Part shown: in pieces, positions 19,214 to 29,400 of the stretch
Layout: each line of letters opens with the position of its first letter
Numbering within the stretch: the stretch's first letter is position 1
IMG/VR virus record: IMGVR_UViG_3300043466_002572
Location: 1 to 31,107 of that record
Length of the DNA: 31,107 bases
Direction: 5' to 3' (one strand)
Source of the DNA: a virus
Program-made: the position numbers and the translations under genes
The notes under the pieces: generated by a model
Seen by the model: the letters and a program-made list of their open reading frames with translations, nothing else
Databases searched by the model: none
Told to the model about the DNA's origin: nothing

Positions 19214-21480
19214 TGGTTGAGGATGTTTGCCTGAGTCTTGAGATCCATGGCCGCGATGTCCGCCCGAGTCATGGCGCCCTTACGCTGGGCCTCGGCGATC
19301 GTGCTGGCATTCTTGCGTTGCTGGTCCTGATCGAAGGCGACCTGCTTCTGGATGCGCTTCTGCTCGGCGTTCGCAGCGGCGATCTCGGACTTCGACTGCG
19401 CGGTGATGAGCATCGCTTGGACCTTGGCCGCCGTCTGGGCGTCCATACCGTTGCCAGCTGCGCCGGCTTCGGCCTGAGCCTGAGCCTGCTCCTGGAGACG
19501 CTGCACGTAGCCCTTGATGTAGTTTGATGCCTGGCCGATTCCGTCCATGTAGATCTTGATGTTCTGCTCCTGACCCGGGTCCTGAGAGATCAGCTGGATC
19601 TGCTCTTGGATGTGCTGGATCACGTTCGCCAAGCCCATCACACGCTCCATGGTCGTCATGCCGCCGGCCTGCTCGATCTTGCCGATCGACGCCCCGAGCA
19701 TTTGCAGGAGCGTCTGGATGTACTCGGGCCGGTTGATCGCGCTGGCGATAACCACTGGCTGACCGTCGATGAGTGTGCCCCAAGCCAGCGTAGCGCGCTC
19801 GACGGCCGGGGAGACCGGCTTGTTGTCCACCGGTGCCAGCCGGTTCGCCAGGAGGGGATCGTCGGTGTTGGCCTCGACGTACATGTGAACCACCTCGGCC
19901 TGGGAATCCGGTGCCAGCAGCGGCCGGATAGCCATGAGGCGATCGGCTTGGGCGATCTCAAGCATCTTGTTGCCGGAGCCCATAACGCGCTCAGGTATGA
20001 TGTCCCAGCTGTCCAGGTTGTTCCAGACGGATGGGTCAACGCCTTCGACCTCGCACTTCCGGCGAAACTGAACGCAGTCGGGATGATCAATCGTGCAGAA
20101 CCGGCGAGCGATCTCGCGGTACTGGAAGGTCTGCTGGGTGTAGGCGCGGGTCAGCATCGAGCCCATCAGCGCGTTGGCGTTGTTCACGCGGGCCATCACC
20201 TCGGTCGCTGTCAGTTCCTTCGAGGAACCGTCGTTGACGTCCTGCGTGTAGGCCGCGCTGGATTCGGCCATGATCTGCCGGTGCATAGTCATGGCCCCCG
20301 ACAGCATCGTGTAATCCACGACGTGGCGCTCAGACTGCGGAACCCATGAGAGCCCCTCGGGAATCACGCCCATGTTGAACAGGTCGATCTTCTCCATCCG
20401 CTCAGCGTCACCCTCGGCGACGTTGCGGAAGAGCCAGAGCATCTGCTCGAACACAGAGTCCGTGAATTTGCAGCGTAGCCGGTTCTGGAGGTGGCAGACC
20501 GCGTAAAGCAGGTATCCCAGTGAACGCACCGAGTGCCAGCGGAACGGCGGCACGACAGCGCCGTCGGCAAACTGGACGTGCATCAATTCAAAGATATCAC
20601 GGCCGTAGCACCGGTCGCCGGCATCGAAGAGCCACTGGCCGGCGGTCTGCATATTGCCGATGCCGCTGTTGTACTGGTCCACGATGATCCGGCGGCGCCA
20701 GGAGGGGTCGTCGCTGGTCGTGTCCAGGAAGTAGAAATCGTAGCAGCGCAGCACCGGCGTCGCGTCGGAACCCCAGTAGCCAGAGTTCTCCTTGAAATCT
20801 TCCTCAACCTTCTCGGGGAAGTATTGGCCGGACCAATCGTTCACCTGGAGACTGGTCGCCTCGTTCTGGATCATGTTGGCCAGCAACTGGTTCACGAGCT
20901 TCAGATTCCAGCCGGGGTCCACGTTCTCGCCCCGGGTCATTCGGATGAGGTCCGCTGCCGTGAAGGACGTGTAGATCGCGAAGTGCGACAGGTTCTCCAT
21001 CGTGGTCAGCGTGTTTGTCGGGACCAGAATGTCCTCGGTGCCGCGAGCCGATGGGCACCAGTCGCGATCACGAAGCCAGGTGACGGGGCCGATACCGTGA
21101 AGCACGGTGGCCGCAAACTGAGACTCCAAGACCGTGGAGTATTTCGGAGACCGCTTCATTATGCGATTCAGCTGCTTCGTGATGATGTTGCCCCACTGGG
21201 TGCGCTTGTCGCGGGGGCCGATATCGAGACCAACCGAGAAGTAATTCTGCGGTTTCAGGAACGCGTTGGTGAACTGCTGGCGGGAGGCATGGATGATCCG
21301 GGTGCCTTCCAGGAAGTTCACGTTGGTCTGGATGCGGTTGTCCCGAGCCTCCTCATCGCTGTAGGGAGGGTTGCCGTTGAACGTCGCGTTGATGCGGGCG
21401 CGGTTGCGAGATCGAGGCTGTTCTGCCTCAAGCATGGCGCTCACCACATTCCAGACTTTACTCGGTTCTTTGAAACTCAT
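19210..21480 (-). CDS. Portal protein
   Basis: A 756-residue protein of podovirus-portal size. The N-terminal part shows RNRARINATFNGNPPYSDEEA and FLEGTRIIHASRQQFTNAF. The middle contains VLHGIGPVTWLRDRDW and a W-rich wing. The C-terminal quarter is a long helical, Q/A-rich stretch (RLQEQAQAQAEAGAAGNG, then AQSKSEIAAANAEQK), as in the barrel region of podovirus portals. The portal ring is the DNA entrance and the tail docking site. ATG 21480 is preferred because TGAGG lies just ahead and the start follows the previous stop by 7 bases; the ATG at 21546 would overlap that gene. Confidence 0.85.
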   Translation of the reverse strand: MSFKEPSKVWNVVSAMLEAEQPRSRNRARINATFNGNPPYSDEEARDNRIQTNVNFLEGTRIIHASRQQFTNAFLKPQNYFSVGLDIGPRDKRTQWGNIITKQLNRIMKRSPKYSTVLESQFAATVLHGIGPVTWLRDRDWCPSARGTEDILVPTNTLTTMENLSHFAIYTSFTAADLIRMTRGENVDPGWNLKLVNQLLANMIQNEATSLQVNDWSGQYFPEKVEEDFKENSGYWGSDATPVLRCYDFYFLDTTSDDPSWRRRIIVDQYNSGIGNMQTAGQWLFDAGDRCYGRDIFELMHVQFADGAVVPPFRWHSVRSLGYLLYAVCHLQNRLRCKFTDSVFEQMLWLFRNVAEGDAERMEKIDLFNMGVIPEGLSWVPQSERHVVDYTMLSGAMTMHRQIMAESSAAYTQDVNDGSSKELTATEVMARVNNANALMGSMLTRAYTQQTFQYREIARRFCTIDHPDCVQFRRKCEVEGVDPSVWNNLDSWDIIPERVMGSGNKMLEIAQADRLMAIRPLLAPDSQAEVVHMYVEANTDDPLLANRLAPVDNKPVSPAVERATLAWGTLIDGQPVVIASAINRPEYIQTLLQMLGASIGKIEQAGGMTTMERVMGLANVIQHIQEQIQLISQDPGQEQNIKIYMDGIGQASNYIKGYVQRLQEQAQAQAEAGAAGNGMDAQTAAKVQAMLITAQSKSEIAAANAEQKRIQKQVAFDQDQQRKNASTIAEAQRKGAMTRADIAAMDLKTQANILNQ

Positions 21481-21487
21481 ATTGACC

Positions 21488-21880
21488 TCAGATTGCTTTC
21501 CGTTCGTGCGAAATCCAGCATTTATCAGGCATTTCCGTGTCTCCAAGGTAGTTGAGCGGCACCCATACTTTGAGCTTCAGGTAGCAGCCACAGACGTCAC
21601 AGGTGCCCGCAAGGCCCTCGCCGTGTAGAAACATGGCCATATCGTTGCGAGCTTGCTCCTGCTCCAGAATGACCTCGGCAACGGTCTTGGTAATCGACCG
21701 CGCATCCGTGGGTTTGTTGTGCAGGCAGCGGTTGCAGGTATCAATGCGGTCCTGCGCCTTCTGGCGATCGACAGGCGTGCCACCCTCACCCAGCCATTCT
21801 GCCAGGATCCGCGCTCCCTGAGCCGTCTGGCGCAATTTAGCGGCCGCACGAGCGACAGCCTGAAGTCCTTGGTTGTACAT
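21488..21880 (-). CDS. Zinc-ribbon-like small protein
   Basis: A 130-residue protein. It has a helical N-terminus (LQAVARAAAKLRQTAQGAR), DTCNRCLHN with a CxxC pair, and CDVCGCYLKLKVWVPL with a second CxxC cluster. This looks like a four-cysteine zinc domain found in small phage proteins near head genes. The start at ATG 21880 is taken because the upstream part overlaps the next gene in another frame; the remaining overlap is 44 bases. Function unknown; nucleic-acid contact is possible. Confidence 0.65.
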   Translation of the reverse strand: MYNQGLQAVARAAAKLRQTAQGARILAEWLGEGGTPVDRQKAQDRIDTCNRCLHNKPTDARSITKTVAEVILEQEQARNDMAMFLHGEGLAGTCDVCGCYLKLKVWVPLNYLGDTEMPDKCWISHERKAI

Positions 21881-22109
21881 TCGTCGTGTGGGATGGAGTG
21901 GCCGCCATTTGGGGGAACCGCGCCCGAGTGTAAGCCTCCAGGTCAGAGATTGCCTGGTCGATTGTGGACGGAATGCTGTTCGCAACCCGATGCTGGTGAA
22001 TCAGGTTGGCCATTTCGTAGAAACCGTAGTTTATGACATCCTTCGGGCTCCAGTTGGTCTTGGGCTCGTAGAATTGCCACCCGCCCGGAGGAAACGTCAG
22101 TCGGTTCAT
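21837..22109 (-). CDS. Conserved small phage protein
   Basis: A 90-residue protein from ATG 22109: LTFPPGGWQFYEPKTNWSPK, then DVINYGFYEMANLIHQHRVA and AISDLEAYTRAR. I recall the 'PPGGW.fyqPeTgW' opening from a family of phage proteins beside head genes. Function unknown. Its C-terminal end overlaps the zinc-ribbon-like gene in a different frame. Confidence 0.7.
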   Translation of the reverse strand: MNRLTFPPGGWQFYEPKTNWSPKDVINYGFYEMANLIHQHRVANSIPSTIDQAISDLEAYTRARFPQMAATPSHTTNVQPRTSGCRSCGR

Positions 22110-22118
22110 GGGTGAGGT

Positions 22119-22544
22119 TTAGAACGGCAGGTCGTCCGCGTCCAGATCAGGCTTCGGGGCAGCAGCGGTCGGTGCAGTCTCACGTCGCGGGGCTGGCGCG
22201 GCACCTTCATCGCGTCCCTTCAGGAACTGGAAGGTCTCGATCATAATTCGAGTGGTAGAGCGCTTCTCGCCGGTCTTCTTGTCGTCCCACTCTTCACGGG
22301 TCAGGCGCCCCTCAACCATCAGCGGGTGACCCTTTTTGACGTACTGAGCGATCGTTTCAGCCTGCTTCCCGAACGCCTTGCACTCAGCAAAGTAAACATC
22401 CTCCTTCTCCTCGCCGGATTCAGTCTTCCAGCGGCGATTCACCGCCAAGCTCAGGTTGCAGACCGCCGTCCCCTTCGGGAGGTACTTGAGTTCGATGTCT
22501 CGGGTGAGGTTGCCGATCAGGATGACTTTGTTGAATGAGGCCAC
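22119..22544 (-). CDS. ssb: Single-stranded DNA-binding protein
   Basis: A 141-residue protein. The OB-fold is clear: FNKVILIGNLTRDIELKYLP, CNLSLAVNRRWKTESGE, EDVYFAECKAFGKQAETIAQ and KKGHPLMVEGRLTREEWDDK. A disordered A/P linker ends in the acidic tip DADDLPF, the signature that recruits partner proteins in bacterial SSBs. It coats single-stranded DNA in replication and recombination. GTG 22544 starts 4 bases after the terminase stop, with no clear ribosome-binding site. It sits between terminase and portal genes, an unusual place. Confidence 0.95.
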   Translation of the reverse strand: MASFNKVILIGNLTRDIELKYLPKGTAVCNLSLAVNRRWKTESGEEKEDVYFAECKAFGKQAETIAQYVKKGHPLMVEGRLTREEWDDKKTGEKRSTTRIMIETFQFLKGRDEGAAPAPRRETAPTAAAPKPDLDADDLPF

Positions 22545-22548
22545 AAGG

Positions 22549-24321
22549 TTATGAATAGGTTAGCGAATGTTCAGACGCCATCGTGCGCCGCTTGTCTGAC
22601 AGACGTGTCAGCCACTTTGGTGTCTGTCGCTTGACAATACCAACCCCCTGACCGCCTGCAATCTCAAAACCGTTTCGGCGCGCCATTTCGAGTGCGACCA
22701 CGAACGAATCCCAGAGGTCAGGCGACCGGCCCATGCGCTCCTTGGTCTTGTTCTTGGGCTCAACGTCGATCAACCCGGTGCGGGCGATACCCCACTCGCG
22801 CATCGCGCCTTCCTCGGCCACTTCGCGGGGCAGTTTCCGCAGCTGCTTGGATTCGATCAACAGGCGCGACGAATACCACAACGCGGTGACCATCTTGCCG
22901 TAGGCCTCTCGTTCAGTCTTGGGATCTCCCTTTCGCACCGGGCGCTCGCTTGGCCGGCCACCGAACTCGATCGGAACAACCTCGGGGGACCACAACCGAG
23001 CAAACGCAGACATGAGCGTGCCGCGCCCTGTGGAGTCAAACCCAACACGCTCCGGTGAGATATTGCGCTGCTTGCAGTACAGCAAGACGTACTCGGCAAT
23101 CTGCTCTTCGGCCTGCTGCGCCTTGACTGCGGTAACCGGGATAACAATCGGTGCCTCACTGAATGCTAGCACGATGCGCCCCGATGAATCCGGCCCGAAC
23201 GTAAGGTCCGTCATTACGCAGCGATCGCCGCCGACGCCCGAGTACGCAGCGTCGATGCCGATGATTCTTGTCAGCTTGTCGGCACGTTCCCAGATTGGTT
23301 CGTCGAACGCCTGGTTCTGCTCGCACAAGGACATCGTGACCACGCGCCTGGTGCCGCCGTCCCGGGGCAGCACGCCAAGGTTCATCATCGAGAACTGCAA
23401 CGAGTCGCGGCCGTAGTAATCGAGATCCGCCTGAATCTGCTCCGGCGTGATGATGCCCTTGTACGGGTTGGTGCCCTTGGGAAACTTCGCATTCGGCGTG
23501 TCGTACCCACACAGCTGGACCGCCACACCGCCGGGCGCCCGCGTTCTCCAGGTGCGAGTCTTTTCGAGGTACTCAAGCCCCTCCCAGCCACCGATGGTAG
23601 GGTGCGGCTCGCAGACCACGCCTAGCGCGTCGTTGCGGTCTTTCGGGTTACCCATCGCGATCAGCTTGAACACCGGGTTCTTGCGGAGGTTGGCGACTGA
23701 ATCCAGAAAGCCGCGCCCCATCAGCGACGCTTCATCCGCGATCAACATGACGCGGTCGTTCTTCAAGCCGACGTAGTTCGACAGACCCACGAACGTACCG
23801 CCGACCTTGCACGCAACACCGATGATGCCATCACGGAAGTCTTGCGCCTCGGCATCTTCATCCGAACTGGTCAGGATGAATCGGCTTTCAATCACGCGCC
23901 CCGGAAGCCACTCACGCTTCGCCTTGGCCTTGTTATGAAGCTCCTTGATCGAGCCCCAGATTCGCAGCTGGAGACCCTCACGCGTCGTTGACGACATGAT
24001 GATCGAGGTGCCGGTTGGGTAGATGTAGAACGTGCAGAGTCCGAACGCTGCTGAATTGTATGTCTTGCCAGATGACCCCGGACCCATGATGCCGACCTCC
24101 TGGTTCTCGACGAATGTCTGGATCAGGAGATCAGACCAGTCGTGCCAGTCGAAGTGCGGCCAGAGCGCAGTCATGGCTTCGCGGAAGTGGTAGTATTTGC
24201 CGCGCCCGTACTTTACGCCTCCGTTTTGGATGTAGCCGCCGCGACGCACCATCTCAGCCTCGATCAGGAAACGGTCTTTTGTACGCCACGGTATAGACAA
24301 GTAATCGGGGCTTTCATTCAT
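22549..24321 (-). CDS. terL: Terminase large subunit
   Basis: A 590-residue protein with both enzyme halves. The ATPase has Walker A GPGSSGKT (80-87) and Walker B VMLIADEA (191-198). The nuclease half shows IGIDAAYSG (D357), VGFDSTGRG (D429) and SPDLWDSF (D535 or D538), consistent with the RNase H-like metal-binding triad. It cuts concatemeric DNA and pumps it into the prohead. ATG 24321 is used because upstream in-frame ATGs (24366, 24387, 24405) overlap the divergent tail gene. No neighbouring small subunit was recognised. Confidence 0.92.
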   Translation of the reverse strand: MNESPDYLSIPWRTKDRFLIEAEMVRRGGYIQNGGVKYGRGKYYHFREAMTALWPHFDWHDWSDLLIQTFVENQEVGIMGPGSSGKTYNSAAFGLCTFYIYPTGTSIIMSSTTREGLQLRIWGSIKELHNKAKAKREWLPGRVIESRFILTSSDEDAEAQDFRDGIIGVACKVGGTFVGLSNYVGLKNDRVMLIADEASLMGRGFLDSVANLRKNPVFKLIAMGNPKDRNDALGVVCEPHPTIGGWEGLEYLEKTRTWRTRAPGGVAVQLCGYDTPNAKFPKGTNPYKGIITPEQIQADLDYYGRDSLQFSMMNLGVLPRDGGTRRVVTMSLCEQNQAFDEPIWERADKLTRIIGIDAAYSGVGGDRCVMTDLTFGPDSSGRIVLAFSEAPIVIPVTAVKAQQAEEQIAEYVLLYCKQRNISPERVGFDSTGRGTLMSAFARLWSPEVVPIEFGGRPSERPVRKGDPKTEREAYGKMVTALWYSSRLLIESKQLRKLPREVAEEGAMREWGIARTGLIDVEPKNKTKERMGRSPDLWDSFVVALEMARRNGFEIAGGQGVGIVKRQTPKWLTRLSDKRRTMASEHSLTYS

Positions 24322-24349
24322 CTTGCGGGAATGATGGGTTGGCCTTTCA

Positions 24350-26404
24350 ATGGCTTCAAGCGTCATGGTCGCCGAAAAAAATCGCATCGTTGATGGCCTC
24401 CTCACCGCTGAAGGCGGGGTGGATAGCGGTTTTTCGCCGTCATTGATTCAGCCGAACCAGCTGGCCTGGGCGGTCAACACGACGGTGCGCGGCGGGTTTC
24501 CCAAGGCGCGGCCGGGAATCTGGGTGAAGAATCTCACCTTCGATGATCCAGAGGCGCTACTCAACAACGGCTACTACAACGCCGCTGTAGAATCCGCGTT
24601 TAAGACGGGTTATTTCCAAGGCTGCGGATCCTACACTAATGATCAAGGGGAGCCATACCTGTACGTTGCAATCAGCGGGAAAATCTTCCAGATCGACATT
24701 GGGAACAATTTCCGGGTGACGGATCGGACGCCTACCGGAGGGACATTCTTAGTCAACACACGTGGGCGAGTATCAAACGTCGCCACCTATGTCACCGCAG
24801 CGCCGCACGGTCTTGCGCCGGGCATGGTTGTTAGACTGACTCAGCCTCCAGGTGCGCTTTACCCCGAGGGTTTCTTTGGTGATTTTGTGGTGCAGACAAT
24901 TCCGTCTCCCACGACATTCACAACGTATTCGCCCGGCATCGACGCCGGTCCGCTGCTTGGGCCTCAGTTTACCGCGTACTGGCTTCAGGCAAACAACCCG
25001 TTTGCAACGCACGTCTATTTCCAGCAGGCGGAGAACTGGCTGATTGTCCAAGACCAACAGAGCGCGCCGTACCTCTACAACGGCATGGTGTTTCGCAGGG
25101 CCACTAGCGAGGAGGTACCAGTCGGCGGCCCAATGGCCTACGGCAAGGGGCGCCTTTGGGTCGCTAGAGGGTCAGAATACTACGGTGGCGACTTGGTCTA
25201 CGGAGACCCAATCTACGGTCGCAATTCAGTCATTCGATTCACCGAAAACACGTTCCTAAATGAAGGTGGCGCGTTTGCAGTCAGCAACGGCCCGATCACC
25301 GGGCTGGCGTTCGCGGCCAACCTGGACACGTCACTGGGAGACGGCGACCTGTTGGTCTTTACCCCGACAGCCACCTACGCGTTCAACGCTCCAGTGGACC
25401 GCGATGTTTGGAAGGATCTTAATTATCCGATCCAGCGATTCGCGCTGTTGAACTTTGGGTCGTTCAACCATGAGTCGATTGTCCCAGTCAACGGCGACCT
25501 GTTCTTCCGCGCTCAAGATGGCATCCGGTCGTTGATCTACGCTCGCCGCGACTTCACAGAGTTTGGCAACACGCCGATCAGCCGCCAGGTCGTCCGGGCG
25601 TTAGCCTACGACACTGAGTTCTACCTGACAGCTGCTAGCGCGGTAAACTTCGACAACCGGATGCTGATGACCATCCAGCCACAGAAGGTCAACGGCCGTG
25701 GCGTCGTGCATCGCGGAATGGTTGTGCTGGATTTCGACCTTGTCTCTGGTATGGGACGGAAGTTACCGCCGGCGTGGGAAGGCGTTTGGACCGGGGTTGA
25801 TATTCTCCAGATGCTGACGGTGCGAATCCAGAAGCAGGAGCGATGCTTTGTCTTTGGACTGAATCAAGGCGATATCGGTCTGTACGAGGTCACTAAGAAC
25901 GGCCAGTTTGACTTCGATGGGTTCGATGATGCGCCGATTGACTGGACCATTGAGACGCGCTCGCTGACTTTCGCAGAGCCTACCAACAAGAAGCGCCTGG
26001 TGAGCGCTGAGCAGTGGTATGACCAGGTGATGGGCGAAATTGAATCGAAGGTCTACTTCAAGGCCAACGAAGGCGAGTGCTGGCAGCCGTGGGCCGAGTT
26101 CAAGGACTGCGCCAAGTACCGCAACTGCGAGCCCGGTGAGATTTCCTGCCCTCCGGCGGTGATCAACTGCCAGGAGGTCAAATACTACCAGCCGCCTACG
26201 CGATCGCGCATTGCCCTGCCGCAACCCCCGGACAAGTGCGACGTGCAGACCGGCGGGTTTACCAGAGATGGCTATGAGTTCCAACTTCGCTACGTCAACA
26301 CGGGCCGGTTCCGCCTCAAGCGTGTGGCAATGGTTGCTCAACGCCTTCAGGAGGATATTTACGGCGACCTCAGTCGCGTCGCCTGTCCGCTACTCTCAGC
26401 ATAA
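24350..26404 (+). CDS. Tail protein, probable nozzle/hub-type with beta repeat
   Basis: A 684-residue protein. The opening (NRIVDGLLTAEGGVDSGFSP, then LAWAVNTTVRGGFPKARPG) recurs in large tail proteins of short-tailed phages. The body alternates strands and turns like a beta-propeller (YLYVAISGKIFQI, LWVARGS, LLVFTPTATYAF, DLFFRAQDGIRSL). Residues about 138-197 hold one copy of the domain seen repeatedly in the next gene. The C-terminus has a cysteine-rich part (CAKYRNCEPGEISCPP). It is likely a nozzle or hub. The start is uncertain (24350 or 24365); neither has a clear ribosome-binding site. Confidence 0.7.
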   Translation: MASSVMVAEKNRIVDGLLTAEGGVDSGFSPSLIQPNQLAWAVNTTVRGGFPKARPGIWVKNLTFDDPEALLNNGYYNAAVESAFKTGYFQGCGSYTNDQGEPYLYVAISGKIFQIDIGNNFRVTDRTPTGGTFLVNTRGRVSNVATYVTAAPHGLAPGMVVRLTQPPGALYPEGFFGDFVVQTIPSPTTFTTYSPGIDAGPLLGPQFTAYWLQANNPFATHVYFQQAENWLIVQDQQSAPYLYNGMVFRRATSEEVPVGGPMAYGKGRLWVARGSEYYGGDLVYGDPIYGRNSVIRFTENTFLNEGGAFAVSNGPITGLAFAANLDTSLGDGDLLVFTPTATYAFNAPVDRDVWKDLNYPIQRFALLNFGSFNHESIVPVNGDLFFRAQDGIRSLIYARRDFTEFGNTPISRQVVRALAYDTEFYLTAASAVNFDNRMLMTIQPQKVNGRGVVHRGMVVLDFDLVSGMGRKLPPAWEGVWTGVDILQMLTVRIQKQERCFVFGLNQGDIGLYEVTKNGQFDFDGFDDAPIDWTIETRSLTFAEPTNKKRLVSAEQWYDQVMGEIESKVYFKANEGECWQPWAEFKDCAKYRNCEPGEISCPPAVINCQEVKYYQPPTRSRIALPQPPDKCDVQTGGFTRDGYEFQLRYVNTGRFRLKRVAMVAQRLQEDIYGDLSRVACPLLSA

Positions 26405-26405
26405 A

Positions 26406-29400
26406 ATGCCTTCCTCAAACCCAGTCGATTACGGTGCCGATCCTTGCGGGCTGCGAAACAGCGCGTGGGCGATCAACGAATGCTTGTTTGCGGCCAAGCG
26501 GTGCGATTTTCCGGTCGGCACGTTTCTGTTGGGATCGAGTCCTGGGGCGAAGATTATCGACCGCGTTCGCACCGGAGGTGTCGCGACGTTCAACACGGCG
26601 ACGCCGCACGGGCTTGTTCTTGGGGAAAAAATCACGCTGTACGGGTTTACTGACGCATCATTCAACGGAACCGGCACTGCACAGTTCGGGTTTGAAGTTC
26701 TCAGCACACCTACCCCAACTCAATTTACGGTCTCGATGCCGCTTCCGACATACCCGAATGCGCCATTTGTCGCAGAAGACGGTTGGATCAACCTGATCGG
26801 AGGTGGTTACACCTCGTCATTGGTCATGGGCTATCCGCCTATCAATGGCGTGATTGACAACGTGGCGTTCACTGGCAAAGGCGCTGGGAAAACGATCCTG
26901 AAGTTTGCTGACAACACCTCTACGAAAAGAGGGGACACTTTCGGCTTCAACATCCAGATGCTGAAGACCCTCGGCAACTACACCGGAAGCGGAATTGTTG
27001 GTGCGCCAGGTGCATATCCAGGGGTCCCATTGAACGCCCTGAACTGCAAGAACACCCTGATCGAGGGCATTACCTTCGACGGCAATTACGCGAACAACTC
27101 AGTCGCGGACATCAAGATCGTTTCGGTGAGCCGGACGAACGGCGTCAACACGTACACCGTGGACAAGCCGCTGTACGCACCTGGGATTCTGGGAACTCAG
27201 TTCTATTCCGTCGCGCCTCCAGCTTACAGCCCACCAATTTCACCTGCGCCGTACACAAACATCAGCGCAATCAGCCAGTACATCAGCGACGTGGTGACAT
27301 CCGGCCCTGGAAATGACTCGTCATTCGTTGGGTTTGGAAGCATCACGAACGTGACTTCGCTTTCTTTCGAGCGAGACCTGCGCGTGGTGCTGATTAACCA
27401 GCGGCAGAATCAGTACAATTTTGTCACGTTCACAAAGCATCCGCAATGGAACTTCGGATTCACGGTTGGAAACACGATCACGGTGACTGGTTTCACCGAT
27501 CCTGCTCGAAACGGCACTTTTACGGTCAACGGATTCATCGACGCGCAGCAGGTGTTTTGCACGCGAACGAGCCCCTACCTTCAGATTTTTTCGTATCAAC
27601 GGTTGACTGGTGTCGCGTACATCAAAGCAGTCATCGCGACCAACCTTCTGCCGGGCATGATCGTTCGGATTAGCAATGTGACCGACGGATCATTCAACGG
27701 CATCTTTACGGTTACAGGCATCGTATCGTCATCGGAGTTTACCGTCGCAAACGCTGGGGCTGATACCGCCATTCTTCCAGGGCTCAGTGGATCTCTGTTC
27801 CGAATCACGGAATTCCAAGTTATTGGCGTCGAGCGGATTTCCGGAGAAGTGATCTACGAACTGAACACCGATCACGATTTCGTGCCAGGTGACAAGGTCA
27901 ACATTTCAGGCATCTCGATCCCGAGCTTCAACGGCACTGAGCTTCTTATTGCAAGCCCGATTCCGGCTTCAAACCAGTTCAAGGTTGCAATCGCTGGCGC
28001 AGACTTACCGACGCAACCTGAAAACGGCACCGTCTACAAACCTGTCAGCCAAAACGCCCGCGCTTGGTCGCCGACCGTCTATCCGGATGTTGGGCTAACT
28101 GCTCAGACAAATGCCGGCGTAAATTCACTCTACACGGTTGCTGGCATCAACCATGTCGGAGAGAGGGCTTTGATTCAGAACAATCAGTTCTACGACTTCG
28201 GCGTAGGCGTCGCAGATGCGGAGACGTTCCTGGTCAAATCGTTCCTGCCGATGAACGTCAATGACCTGACGGCGGGCGCCAAGGTTCTCAACAACGATTT
28301 CAGCTATCAGGGGCGCAACTCGATCCAAAGCTCGCTGTACCCGGGTAACGCTGAGGCCAACACTCAGTGTGCGATTGGCGGCTTCTCAAGCCTAGTCAAT
28401 CCGATCAACGTGGTGTCACGATCGGCTGGGGTGGCGACGTTTACCTGTGTGATGAAACACACGTTGCGAGTGGGGGATGTGCCGCTCGTTTCGATGACAC
28501 ACCTTGCTGTTGTTGCAAGAAACGCGAGCGTGGCGACCTACACGACAGCTGGAAGGCATTTTGCTAATGCAGGGGAACAGGTCCAGATCGCCGGAATCAC
28601 ATTCGATTCTTCCTTCAACGGAACATGGACCGTTGCGTCAATCATCGACGATTACAATTTCACCGTCACCCAGGCGTTGCCAAATATTGCTCCAACCGTG
28701 GTTGGAAACGCTTTTTTTGGCCCATCTTTTTACTTCAAATCGGCAGTGATTTCGATCCTGGATAACTACCGATTCACTGTTGCTGCACCGGGTCTAAACC
28801 TTACACCCGGCCTTTACCTCGACGGCCAGGTGATCATGCTCCGCAGCCAGCGGATCTTCGCCTCGGAGTGCGAGTTCAAATACAACCGCGTCCAAGGTGG
28901 TCCTGACGTGGTCAACCAGCAGAGCCCAGTCCACGCCATCACGGCCCGCGAAACCAGCGGGATGGACATCAGCTACAACAACTTCGATGGATTCAGGGGC
29001 ACTTGCTTCTACGTCGATTCGTACCAGCACAAAGGCACCCATATCCATCACAACTCGGCACTGAACGTCTCAGCGTTCATCGCGCTGACGGTGCAGGATT
29101 GGTACACGCTGATTAAAACCGTCACGCCCCCAGTTCTGAATCCAGAGACCTACTCGACACTGATTGCAGCCCACAAGGACATGTTGATCGAGAACAACGA
29201 TGTCCTTCTGACAGGCCCTGATTCTTGGTTCTTCCAGACCGCGTTTGCGCCGCTGGATGCGGTGTTCTTGGTCAACAATCACGACGTAAACAAGTCGGAG
29301 TATTATTACCCAACGGACTACCAGATCCCGATCACGGCCGCATCCCGCGCTGCCAACATCTCTACGTTCACAACTGCATCGCCTCACGAACTCCAGGTAG

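Noticed and set aside
21489-21546. Portal start at 21546
   Set aside because: Would overlap the upstream gene and has no ribosome-binding site; ATG 21480 has TGAGG just ahead.
20533-21555. Plus-strand frame of 340 codons opposite the portal
   Set aside because: Shadow of the portal gene; V/R/H-rich and lacking start signals.
22632-22640. TTGACA box near 22633
   Set aside because: Lies inside the terminase gene on the opposite strand with no gene to drive; likely chance.
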